The translations under genes and the position numbers were made by a program. Under the pieces are notes generated by a model. It had not been told where the DNA came from and made no database searches. It worked only from the letters and a program-made list of their open reading frames with translations. Below are positions 46,068-54,782 of a stretch of 64,000 bases of DNA, piece by piece; position 1 is the first letter of the stretch, and every line of letters begins with the position of its first letter. The DNA comes from Microbacterium fluvii (GTDB lineage Bacteria > Actinomycetota > Actinomycetes > Actinomycetales > Microbacteriaceae), in contig NZ_JAOPFX010000002.1 in assembly GCF_025515205.1 (NCBI RefSeq), positions 372,001-436,000 on the forward strand, written 5' to 3'.

Positions 46068-47060
46068 ATGACGACGAACGTGGGCTCGACCAAGCGCGTG
46101 ACGGCGGCGGACATCGCGCGGTCGCTCGGCGTCTCACGGGCCACGGTCGGCTTCGTGCTCAACGACACCCCCGGTCAGAAGATCTCGCAAGCGACGCGAG
46201 ATCGGGTTCTCGGCGAGGCTGCGCGCCTCGGCTACCGCGCGAACGCAGCCGCCCGCGCGCTCGCGAGCGGCCGCAGTCGGATCGTGCTCCTCGTCATGCC
46301 GGACTGGCCGCTCGACCACAACCTCCGTGCGAATCTCGACGAGGCATCGCTCGCGCTGGATCGCGCCGGCTATTCTCTGGTCACCTCGACGACCCACCCG
46401 GGGGGTCGTGCGCAACCGCTCTGGGAGACGCTCAGCCCCGACGTCGTCATGGGTCTGACTCCGTTCTCCCGTGACCAGATCGCCGCCTTCCGAGCCGCGG
46501 GCGTCGAGCACATCGTGCCGGACACCTCGCGTGAGGACGGTTTCGCTTTCGGCGAGCTGAGTGACGGCGCGACCCTGCAGGTGCGCCACCTGGTCGAGCG
46601 CGGCCGCACGCGGATCGCGGTCGTGGGTGCGGTCGATCCCCGGTTGGCCGAGCTCGTCGCCCTTCGACGATCGGCGGCCATGGCCGAGATCGAGAGGCAC
46701 CCGGGCGTCGAGCTTGTCGCGACGTCGGCGATCGACGCCGAGTCGGCCGCTTCCGTCCTCTCCGAGATCGTCGCCGCCGGTGCCGACGGCGTCGTCGCAT
46801 ACAACGACGATGTCGCCGCGTGGCTGCTGCGCGCGGCCCTGCGGGCCGGGCTCGACGTTCCTGGATCGCTGGCGATCGTGGGCCACGACGACGCCCCGGT
46901 CGCGGGGCTTCTGGTGCCGGCGCTCACCAGTGTGCGCGTCGACATCGCCGGTCTCGGGCGCTACTTCGCCGAACTCGCCCTCGAGGCGGCGGATGGAGTT
47001 CCGCTGCCCGCTGATCTGCCGACGGCGACGACCGAGATCGTCCCGCGAGAGACCACCTGA
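46068..47060 (+). CDS. LacI-family regulator of the rhamnoside-type cluster
   Basis: 330 residues. LacI HTH (VTAADIARSLGVSRATVGFVLND) with hinge (LGYRANAAARALASG), then PBP-like effector domain (IVLLVMPDWPLDHNLRANLD; IVGHDDAPVAGLLVPALTSV). RBS GGGGAGAG at 7 nt. The consensus TAGCGCGYGCTA occurs upstream of this gene, on the divergent SDR promoter and at the MFS-GH3 promoter, so the protein is expected to control the whole 43-57 kb block. Inducer unknown, presumably a released sugar or glycoside. Confidence 0.9.
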   Translation: MTTNVGSTKRVTAADIARSLGVSRATVGFVLNDTPGQKISQATRDRVLGEAARLGYRANAAARALASGRSRIVLLVMPDWPLDHNLRANLDEASLALDRAGYSLVTSTTHPGGRAQPLWETLSPDVVMGLTPFSRDQIAAFRAAGVEHIVPDTSREDGFAFGELSDGATLQVRHLVERGRTRIAVVGAVDPRLAELVALRRSAAMAEIERHPGVELVATSAIDAESAASVLSEIVAAGADGVVAYNDDVAAWLLRAALRAGLDVPGSLAIVGHDDAPVAGLLVPALTSVRVDIAGLGRYFAELALEAADGVPLPADLPTATTEIVPRETT

Positions 47061-47092
47061 GGGTCGAGACCTCTTGCCCGCGGGCGCGCAGC

Positions 47093-47136
47093 TTGCGCGC
47101 GATAGTTGGTCGTCGTATGGTGAGTAGCGCGCGCTA
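47093..47136 (+). promoter_or_regulatory. Promoter and operator of the MFS/GH operon
   Basis: TTGCGC (47093-47098), 17-bp spacer, TATGGT (47116-47121). The perfect 12-bp palindrome TAGCGCGCGCTA (47125-47136) lies over the expected transcription start and matches the sites in front of the LacI gene. Confidence 0.65.
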
Positions 47137-47174
47137 GTAATGGATCGCGCACACCTTGGACATCGGAGTCACCC

Positions 47175-48458
47175 ATGACCGCCAACGACGGCACCGCCAC
47201 CCCCCTCGATGCTGAGCCCGCTGCCGCCCTCGGGGAGCCTGTCCAGCGGGTAGGCAAAGGGTTCCTCGCCCTCTTCGGCTTCCTCAACTTCGCCCTGTAC
47301 CTGACTGTGATGATGCCGGCGCTGTTCAGCCTTCCGTACAAGATCCAGCTCCTCGACCCGGCGAGCAAGGCCGTCAATCTCGGCATGGTCGCGGCCGTCG
47401 GCGCCGTTGTGTCGCTCATCGCCGGTCCTCTGGCAGGCGTCCTCAGTGATCGCACGCATTCGCGCTGGGGTCGTCGACGCCCATGGATGATCGGCGGTGT
47501 GGTGGTCGCAGCGGCGGGTGCGATGATCGTCGCGATCGCGCCGAGCCTCCCGATCGTGCTGATCGGCTGGGTCATCGTCTGCATCGGAGGCTCCGGGGTC
47601 TCGGCGGGTGTCACGCCGATCGTCGCCGAGAAGGTGCCGGAGAGCCAGCGCGGCTCGGTCGGGGCGATCGCCGGCGTCGCGACTCAGCTCGCGGGTGTCC
47701 TCGGCTACACCATCGGCGGCCTGCTCACGTTCAACGCGCTCCTTCTGTTCGGGGTGCCGTATCTCGTGCTGGGCATCGTCGTCCTGCTGTGGGCCTGCCT
47801 CATCCCGGATTCGTCGGTGGAGCTGCCGACGACCACGGTCGCGCAGACATTCCGCCTCATGGTGTTCAACCCGCGCATGCACCGCGACTTCGGGTTCCTC
47901 TGGCTCGGCAAGCTTCTGATGCAGATCGCGCTCGCATTCCTCACCACCTACCAGCTCTACTATCTCGGTGACCGTCTGGGCTTCACACCTGAGGAGGCCG
48001 GGCAGAAGTTGGCCCTCGTGGGCGGCATCGGCATCCTCGTCACGATGACGTTCGCCGTCGTCTCGGGAACGCTCTCCGACAAGCTGCGCCGTCGCCGTGT
48101 CTTCGTCATCACTGCGGCCGTGCTGGCGGCGGTCGGGCTCGCCCTCATGGCTTTCGCGAGCGGGTTCGGTCCGTTCTTCGGTGCCGTCATGTTCATCCTC
48201 GGCGGTGCGGGCATGTTCGGCGCCGTCGACGTCGCGATGGCGAGCGACCTCGTTCCCGACCGCGAGCAGGCGGGCCGCTGGATGACGATCTACAACCTCG
48301 CTGCGACGCTTCCGACAGCGATCGCTCCGGTGTTCGGCGCCTTCCTGTTGACGCTCGGCAGCCCCGACGGCACGAACTACACTGCTCTGTTCATCTCGGG
48401 CGCCGTGATCGCAGTCGGCACTGCATTCACCACCCTCGCGATCAAGGGCGTGCGTTGA
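47175..48458 (+). CDS. MFS transporter, GPH (glycoside-pentoside-hexuronide)-like
   Basis: 427 residues with 12 predicted membrane spans (first at FLALFGFLNFALYLTVMMPAL). The SDRTHSRWGRRRPWMIGG loop after span 2 is the hallmark of GPH/MelB-type sugar cation symporters, and SGTLSDKLRRRRVFVITA is its counterpart in the second half. Probably imports the intact glycoside or disaccharide that the downstream enzymes cleave. First gene of the operon; RBS CGGAG at 7 nt; the GH3 gene follows 1 bp after its stop. Confidence 0.9.
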   Translation: MTANDGTATPLDAEPAAALGEPVQRVGKGFLALFGFLNFALYLTVMMPALFSLPYKIQLLDPASKAVNLGMVAAVGAVVSLIAGPLAGVLSDRTHSRWGRRRPWMIGGVVVAAAGAMIVAIAPSLPIVLIGWVIVCIGGSGVSAGVTPIVAEKVPESQRGSVGAIAGVATQLAGVLGYTIGGLLTFNALLLFGVPYLVLGIVVLLWACLIPDSSVELPTTTVAQTFRLMVFNPRMHRDFGFLWLGKLLMQIALAFLTTYQLYYLGDRLGFTPEEAGQKLALVGGIGILVTMTFAVVSGTLSDKLRRRRVFVITAAVLAAVGLALMAFASGFGPFFGAVMFILGGAGMFGAVDVAMASDLVPDREQAGRWMTIYNLAATLPTAIAPVFGAFLLTLGSPDGTNYTALFISGAVIAVGTAFTTLAIKGVR

Positions 48459-48459
48459 G

Positions 48460-50904
48460 ATGACCGACACCGCTGCCCCCTCGATCACCGATCTCGTCGC
48501 GCAGCTGACGCTCGACGAGAAGGTGCTGCTGCTCGAAGGCGTCGACTCGTGGAACACGAACGGCATCCCGCGGCTCGGAGTCCGGCGGCTCTTCCTCACG
48601 GACGGGCCACACGGGGTGCGGAAGGTGCGCAGCGACTCCGGGGCGTTCGGGCTCGCCGAGGCCGAGCCGTCGACCGCGTTCCCGACATCGACGACGCTCG
48701 CCAAGACGTGGGACCCCGCGCTCGCGCGCGAGGTCGGTGCGGCGATCGGGCGCGAGAGCGCTGCGCTCGGGGTCGACGTCCTGCTCGCGCCCGGCGTCAA
48801 CATCATGCGGAGCCCTCTGTGCGGGCGCAACTTCGAGTACTTCTCGGAAGACCCGCTGGTCGCGGGCGTCTTCGGTGCGGCATTCGTCCAGGGTGTGCAG
48901 AGCACAGGCGTCGCGGCGAGCGTCAAGCACTTCGCCGCGAACTCGAACGAGGACTACCGCTTCGTCGGCGATAGCGTCGTCGACGAACGGGCGCTGCGCG
49001 AAATCTACCTGCGCGCATTCGAGCGGATCGTGAAGGATGCTGCGCCCGCCACCGTGATGTGCGCTTACAACCGGCTCAACGGCACGTTCTGCTCCGAGGA
49101 CCGCGAGCTTCTCACCGACATCCTTCGCGACGAATGGGGGTTCGACGGACTGGTCATGACGGACTGGGGTGCGACGAACGACCGCGTCGCCGGTATCGTC
49201 GCGGGTTGCGAGCTCGATATGCCCGGCGGCGTCGAGCACAACCGCACGGAGCTCCTCTCGGCCGTGCACGACGGGCGCCTGCCCGAGGAGATCCTTGACC
49301 AAGCGGTCGCGCGTGTGCTCTCGCTCGTCGAGCGCTGCACTCACGACCACGAAGCCGCGCCGGTGGATGCCGCCGCACACGGCGCTCTCGCGACGCGCGT
49401 CGCCGTCGAGGGAGCCGTGCTGCTGGCGAACGACGGCACGCTTCCCCTCGCGGCCTCAGCAGGTGGCCTCGTCGTGATCGGGGAGCAGTTCGAGCGGATG
49501 CGCTACCAGGGTGCCGGATCGTCGCTGATCTCACCGCCGGCGACCGTCTCGCCGCGCCGGGCATTCGACACCCGCTCGGTGGGCTACCGGTACGCGCGAG
49601 GCTATCGATCCCTTGACGTCCGCGGCGACTCCGATCTGCACCGTGAGGCTGTCGAAGCCGCGCGCGACGCTGAGACGGTGCTCTTCTTCGGTGGGCTCGG
49701 AGACCTCGAGGAGAGCGAAGGATTCGATCGCTCGTCGATGACGCTGCCCGCGGCGCAGGTCGAGCTGCTGAACGCGCTCGTCGACGCCGGTGCGCGCGTC
49801 GTCCTCGTGCTCTCGACCGGTTCGCCCGTCGAGATCCCCCGTCACGACGAGCTCTCCGCTGTGCTGCTGCTCTCACTGCCCGGCATGAACGGCGGTGAGG
49901 CCGCAGCGCGGCTGCTCTTCGGTGAGGAGGGGCCTTCCGGGCGGCTGACCGAGAGCTGGCCCCTGACCGCAGCTGATGCGAGTTGCCAGGCGGATTACGA
50001 CCGTTCCGCGATCGCCGCCTACTACGAGTCGATCTATGTCGGCTATCGGTTCTACGACGCCGCCGGCACGGCATTGCGCTACCCGTTCGGTCACGGCCTC
50101 GGCTACACCGAGTTCGTCTCGCGCGATCTCGAGGTGACCATCGCCGACGGTCGTGTCATCGCCTCGGTGACGGTAGCCAACACCGGCGAGCGTGCCGGTG
50201 CGGAGGTCGTGCAGGTCTACGTGCGGAACAACCGGGGTCGCGTCTTCAAGGCGGAGAAGGAACTGCGTGTGTTCGAGAAGGTGCGCCTCGCAGCCGGGGC
50301 ATCGCGCCGGGTGACGCTCGAATTCCCCGTGCACGATCTCGCATTCTGGAGCGTTGAGGAGCACGACTGGGTGCTCGAAGACGGTGAGTACGAGGTGCTG
50401 GTCGCGGCATCGGCCGCCGATGTGCGACTCTCCGCACCGCTCGTCGTCGAAGAGGGGTGTGCATCGCGGTCGCCCTATCCGGCATCCGTCGATGCGGCAT
50501 ATGCGGCTCCACCCACCTCGATCCCCGCCGCCTTCTCCACCCTCATCGGACGCCGCCTGCCGGTCGCCCCGACGGAGCGTTTCGGCATGCAGACGAGACT
50601 CGGCGATGCGCGGGGCACGATCCTCGGCGGCCTCTTCCTGCGCGCGGTCATGGGGCGCGTCACCCGTGACTTCACCACCGCCATGGCCTTGCCCGACTCC
50701 CTCGAGCGTGACGCGCGCGTCAAGAGTGCGCACTTCGTGATGCGCATGATGCCCGCTATGTCGTTGCGTGCGATGGTGATGTCCTCGTCGGGAGGGCTGC
50801 CGTTGCCGATCGCAGAGGGCCTCTCTCTCTTGTCGGCCGGCCATCCGGTCCGCGCGGCCCGCGCGTTCCTCTCGCGGGGGCACCGGCCCTTCACAGCGCG
50901 ATGA
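48460..50904 (+). CDS. Glycoside hydrolase family 3 beta-glycosidase
   Basis: 814 residues, no signal peptide. GH3 barrel with LFLTDGPHGVRKV, SPLCGRNFEYFSEDP, KHFAANSNEDYRF and the VMTDWGATND motif, nucleophile Asp235; C-terminal GH3 domain (FFGGLGDLEESEGFDRSSM) and fibronectin III-like domain (~600-670). The final ~100 residues form a Met/Ala-rich extension like that in the GH3 at 2585-4870, and the two are the closest pair of the three GH3 genes in the window. Likely removes a beta-linked glucose from the imported glycoside. Overlaps the GH2 gene by 4 bp. Confidence 0.92.
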   Translation: MTDTAAPSITDLVAQLTLDEKVLLLEGVDSWNTNGIPRLGVRRLFLTDGPHGVRKVRSDSGAFGLAEAEPSTAFPTSTTLAKTWDPALAREVGAAIGRESAALGVDVLLAPGVNIMRSPLCGRNFEYFSEDPLVAGVFGAAFVQGVQSTGVAASVKHFAANSNEDYRFVGDSVVDERALREIYLRAFERIVKDAAPATVMCAYNRLNGTFCSEDRELLTDILRDEWGFDGLVMTDWGATNDRVAGIVAGCELDMPGGVEHNRTELLSAVHDGRLPEEILDQAVARVLSLVERCTHDHEAAPVDAAAHGALATRVAVEGAVLLANDGTLPLAASAGGLVVIGEQFERMRYQGAGSSLISPPATVSPRRAFDTRSVGYRYARGYRSLDVRGDSDLHREAVEAARDAETVLFFGGLGDLEESEGFDRSSMTLPAAQVELLNALVDAGARVVLVLSTGSPVEIPRHDELSAVLLLSLPGMNGGEAAARLLFGEEGPSGRLTESWPLTAADASCQADYDRSAIAAYYESIYVGYRFYDAAGTALRYPFGHGLGYTEFVSRDLEVTIADGRVIASVTVANTGERAGAEVVQVYVRNNRGRVFKAEKELRVFEKVRLAAGASRRVTLEFPVHDLAFWSVEEHDWVLEDGEYEVLVAASAADVRLSAPLVVEEGCASRSPYPASVDAAYAAPPTSIPAAFSTLIGRRLPVAPTERFGMQTRLGDARGTILGGLFLRAVMGRVTRDFTTAMALPDSLERDARVKSAHFVMRMMPAMSLRAMVMSSSGGLPLPIAEGLSLLSAGHPVRAARAFLSRGHRPFTAR

Positions 50905-53357
50905 CAGGCGAGGAGTTCGCATACGGCTGGGCCGTGATGCGCGATGGGATCGAGAAGACGGTCGACATTCCGCACGACGCGATGATCGACCGACCGCGGC
51001 GCAAGGACGCGCCCGCCGGAGCCCACAACGGATGGTTTCCCGGCGGGCGGGCCGTCTACAGACGATCGTTCCGCATGCCCGCTGACGCCGATGAGCGCAG
51101 TCTCGCGCTTCGATTCGAAGGCGTGCAGGGCGAGGCTGCAGTGCGCGTCGACGGTCGTCTGCTTGCTCAGTGGCACAGCGGGTATCGCGAAGTGATCGTG
51201 CCGCTCGACGGGACCGGTGCCCCCGGCGCAGAAGTGAGCATAGAGGTCGACGTCGATCACACCGGCCACCCCGATTCACGCTGGTACACCGGCACCGGGA
51301 TCTACCGAGACGTCACGGTGCTCGATCGTCCGCGAGCGCACATCGTCGCGGACGGCATCCGCACATCCTTCGCCGGTGACGGCACTCTCGGGCATCTTTC
51401 GGTCGACGTCGAGACGTCAGCCGCCGTCGTGGCCGGAGACGAGATCGTCGCGCGTCTGGTGGATGCCCAGGGTCGAGACGAGACCATCGTCGCGAGTGCT
51501 TCCGCAGAGCCACGAGACGGAACGCTCACGCTCGAAGTGGACCGCCCGAGGCTCTGGTCGGCGGAGCGTCCCGATCGGTATCGGCTCGAGGTCGCGGTGC
51601 GTCGGGACGGGATCGAGCTCCACACAGTTTCGGCTCTCATCGGGCTGCGAACGGTGACCGCCGATGCGCGCAGGGGCTTGCGCGTCAACGGCGACACCGT
51701 GCTGCTGCGGGGCGCATGCATCCACCACGACAACGGTCTGCTCGGCGCCGCGACGCTGCGCAGCGCCGAGTTCCGCCGCGCGCGCCTGCTCAAAGAGGCT
51801 GGATACAACGCGGTGCGCAGCGCGCACAACCCTCTGTCGCGGCATTTCCTGGATGCCTGCGACGAGTTGGGGCTGTATGTCGTCGACGAGCTGACCGACG
51901 TCTGGTTCCTGCCGAAGACGACGCACGACGGCGCCGACCGCTTCGCGTCGGCGTGGCGGTCCGACGCCCGCTCCATGGTCCGGAAGAACCGGCTGCATCC
52001 GAGCGTCATCATGCACTCGATCGGCAACGAGAACCCCGAGACCGCTACGGCGGAGGGCGTCCGGATCGCTGCAGAGATCGTCGATTTCCTGCATGCCGAG
52101 GATCCGCGTGGGCTGGTGACGACGGGGATCAACTTCATGCTGAATGCGGTGTCCAAGCCGGAACGCGGTGCCGGCGCACCGAGTCTGCCGGACACCACCG
52201 TCGACAACAGCGACCCGTCGCTGCTGACCAGCACCATGATCAACGTGATCGCGAACAGGCTCGGGCCTATCACTCAGGCTGTCTCGCGGCTTCCTGCTGC
52301 CGAGCGTCGCACGAAGGACGTCGCGGCCGTGCTCGACGTCGTCGGCTACAACTACGCGTGGGGAAGGTATCGGCGGGATGCTCGGCACCACCCGGCCCGC
52401 GTCATTCTCGGCACAGAGTCCTTCGCGGGCGATCTGGCGCGGATCTGGCCGCGCGTGGAGGCGATCCCTGCGGTGATCGGCGACTTCGTGTGGACCGGGT
52501 GGGACTACCTCGGCGAGGTGGGGATCGGATCGTGGACGTACGAGCCCGGCCGCCGGGGCACTGCGTTCGGAAAGTCATTCCCGCACGTGATCGCGGGCCC
52601 CGGGGCGATCGACATCGTCGGCACACCGGGCGCCCCGGTCGCCTACCAGCGAGCCGTCTGGGGGCTCTCGGACGCCCCCGAGATCATGGTGCGCCCGCTC
52701 GACGTGTCGAACCGTCCCGCCTCGCGGACGGCGTGGCGCTCGACTGACGCGATCGCGAGCTGGTCGTGGCCCGGTCACGAGGGCGAGCGGGCCGAGGTCG
52801 AGGTGTATTCCGACTGCGACGACGTCGAACTCCTCCTCGACGGCCGCAGCCTGGGACGCAAGCGCGCCGGCCGGCGCGCAGGATACCGCGCGCGCTTCCG
52901 CGTCGTCTACGCGCCCGGAGAACTGACCGCGATCGGGTATCGGGGCGGGCGCGAGGTCTCGCGCGCGGTGCTGCGTTCGGCGGGGTCGGCGAGACTCGCG
53001 CTGCGTCTCGACACACGCGACGGCAGTGGGGCGGACGCCTGGTTCGTGTGGGTGGAGGTCGCCGACGACGACGGTATCGTCGACACGACCGCGGATGTGT
53101 CGGTCGAGCTCGCGGTCGAGGGAGCGACGCTCGCCGGCTTCGGAAGCGCCAACCCTGCACCGGCCGCCGAAACGTCGTTCGCCGACCGTGTCTCCCGCAC
53201 GTATCGCGGCCGCGCGCTCGCGGTCTTGCGCCCGCGTGCGGACTGTCCGCCGGTCACGATAGCGGCGCACAGCGATGCCCATGGCGACGCAGTCCTCGTG
53301 ATCGACCCGAGCGCGGACGCCGCGACGGCCCGCACATCGACGAAGGGCGCCCGATGA
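50901..53357 (+). CDS. Glycoside hydrolase family 2 enzyme
   Basis: 818 residues, cytoplasmic. Domain order: sugar-binding jelly roll (NGWFPGGRAVYRRSF; SRWYTGTGIYRDVTVL), Ig-like domain, TIM barrel with GACIHHDNGLLGAA, LKEAGYNAVRSAHNP and the acid/base motif SIGNEN (Glu377), then the nucleophile region VILGTES (Glu506), and C-terminal DUF4982-like and Ig-like domains (~600-800). GH2 includes beta-galactosidases, glucuronidases and mannosidases; which bond is cut here is not readable. ATGA overlaps on both sides couple it to the GH3 and GH43-like genes. Confidence 0.9.
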   Translation: MTGEEFAYGWAVMRDGIEKTVDIPHDAMIDRPRRKDAPAGAHNGWFPGGRAVYRRSFRMPADADERSLALRFEGVQGEAAVRVDGRLLAQWHSGYREVIVPLDGTGAPGAEVSIEVDVDHTGHPDSRWYTGTGIYRDVTVLDRPRAHIVADGIRTSFAGDGTLGHLSVDVETSAAVVAGDEIVARLVDAQGRDETIVASASAEPRDGTLTLEVDRPRLWSAERPDRYRLEVAVRRDGIELHTVSALIGLRTVTADARRGLRVNGDTVLLRGACIHHDNGLLGAATLRSAEFRRARLLKEAGYNAVRSAHNPLSRHFLDACDELGLYVVDELTDVWFLPKTTHDGADRFASAWRSDARSMVRKNRLHPSVIMHSIGNENPETATAEGVRIAAEIVDFLHAEDPRGLVTTGINFMLNAVSKPERGAGAPSLPDTTVDNSDPSLLTSTMINVIANRLGPITQAVSRLPAAERRTKDVAAVLDVVGYNYAWGRYRRDARHHPARVILGTESFAGDLARIWPRVEAIPAVIGDFVWTGWDYLGEVGIGSWTYEPGRRGTAFGKSFPHVIAGPGAIDIVGTPGAPVAYQRAVWGLSDAPEIMVRPLDVSNRPASRTAWRSTDAIASWSWPGHEGERAEVEVYSDCDDVELLLDGRSLGRKRAGRRAGYRARFRVVYAPGELTAIGYRGGREVSRAVLRSAGSARLALRLDTRDGSGADAWFVWVEVADDDGIVDTTADVSVELAVEGATLAGFGSANPAPAAETSFADRVSRTYRGRALAVLRPRADCPPVTIAAHSDAHGDAVLVIDPSADAATARTSTKGAR

Positions 53358-54724
53358 GCACCGAGACTCCGAGTGGCACCGTGGTCTGCAGCGGTGAGGG
53401 GCGCAACCCGGTGCTTCCCGAGGTGTTCAGCATCCCTGACCCCGAGGCCCATGTCGTCGGCGACGGACGGCTGTTCGTGTACGGCAGCCTCGACGGTCCG
53501 GAAGACACGTACTGCAGCGGGGTGTATCGGCCCGTCTCGACCCGTGACCTCCGCACGTGGACCGTGCACGACGTGGGATTCCGTGCGGAACAGGCGCCCT
53601 GGTTCGGCGAGCCACTCGTCGAAGCCGTTCCGTACCCGCAGAAGCGCACGCCGTTCATGATCGAGAGCGCACGCCGGATGGGCCCGGGGATGCTCATCCG
53701 GAGCCTGTGGGCGATGGCCTTCACGCGGAGCCGCGAGCGGTTCCTCTACGCGCCCGACGCTGTCGCGCACGGCGGCCGTCACTACCTGTTCTTCTGCATG
53801 ACGGACGGGTCGGAGGGGGTCGCCGTCGCCGACGTGCCCGAGGGGCCGTTCCGCGACCCGGTGCGCCTGCCCTGCACCGGCATCGACCCGGCTGTCTTCG
53901 CCGATCGCGACGGCGCCGTCTACCTCTATTGGGGGCAGTGGAGCGCTCACGGCGTGCGACTCGACGGCGATCTGCGCTCGTTCGACCAGGCATCGGTCTC
54001 GCGGGCACTGCTCACCGAAGAGGAGCACGGATTCCACGAGGGATCCTCGGTCCGGCGGATCGGCGACACCTATTACTTCGTGTTCGCGGACATGCATCGC
54101 GGCAAGCCGACGTCGCTCGGCTACGCCACCTCCTCCTCGCCACTCGGGCCGTTCCGCTACCGCGGCATCATCGTCGACAGCGATGGGTGCGACCCCGAAG
54201 CGTGGAACAACCACGGCTCGATCGAAGAGGTCGACGGCCGGCACTATGTCTTCTACCACCGCAGCAGCCGTGGCACCCGCTACCACCGGCGGCTGTGCAT
54301 CGAGCCGATCGAGATCCTTCCCGACGGCTCGATCCCCGAGGTTCCGATGACCTCGCAGGGCGTCGGCGACCCGTTCCGCCCGGGTGAGGCGCTCCCTGCG
54401 CGTTCGGCGTGCGTGGTCGGCGGCCGGGCGCGCATCGACGTCGACGAGGCCGGGCTCGAGGTGCTCGAGCTTCCCCGAACGGGGGATCGCGCCGTGTTCC
54501 GATACCTCGCGCAGGGTGAGTTCGCGGGTCTGACGCTCGACGGCTCCGGGGCGGGGACGGTTCGCGTTCTCGTCGACGGACGCACGATCGGCATCGCGGC
54601 CCCCGGAGACGACGGCGTTCTGCGCCTGGCGACGCCGTTCCTTGTCGACGGCGAGGGCGAGCTCGTCATCGAGGCGGTCTCCTCTCGCAGCCTGCGCGTG
54701 CGAACGCTGACGCTGAACGGATGA
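53354..54724 (+). CDS. GH43-like family glycoside hydrolase
   Basis: 456 residues, cytoplasmic. Five-bladed propeller pattern of GH43/clan F: base Asp in VFSIPDPEAHVVGDG, pKa-modulating Asp in GIDPAVFADRDGAVYLYWG and general acid Glu in HGFHEGSSVRRIGDTYYFV. GH43 enzymes act on arabinosides, xylosides or galactosides. C-terminal ~100 residues form a small beta domain (possibly carbohydrate-binding). Start ATG overlaps the GH2 stop. A loop of about 35 residues after position 100 (MIESARRMGPGMLIRSLW) is an insertion relative to typical GH43. Confidence 0.85.
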   Translation: MSTETPSGTVVCSGEGRNPVLPEVFSIPDPEAHVVGDGRLFVYGSLDGPEDTYCSGVYRPVSTRDLRTWTVHDVGFRAEQAPWFGEPLVEAVPYPQKRTPFMIESARRMGPGMLIRSLWAMAFTRSRERFLYAPDAVAHGGRHYLFFCMTDGSEGVAVADVPEGPFRDPVRLPCTGIDPAVFADRDGAVYLYWGQWSAHGVRLDGDLRSFDQASVSRALLTEEEHGFHEGSSVRRIGDTYYFVFADMHRGKPTSLGYATSSSPLGPFRYRGIIVDSDGCDPEAWNNHGSIEEVDGRHYVFYHRSSRGTRYHRRLCIEPIEILPDGSIPEVPMTSQGVGDPFRPGEALPARSACVVGGRARIDVDEAGLEVLELPRTGDRAVFRYLAQGEFAGLTLDGSGAGTVRVLVDGRTIGIAAPGDDGVLRLATPFLVDGEGELVIEAVSSRSLRVRTLTLNG

Positions 54725-54782
54725 CCGTGAGACGGCATCCACCGACACCCGCCCTTCGACCTCGGACCGCACAGGAGAACTC

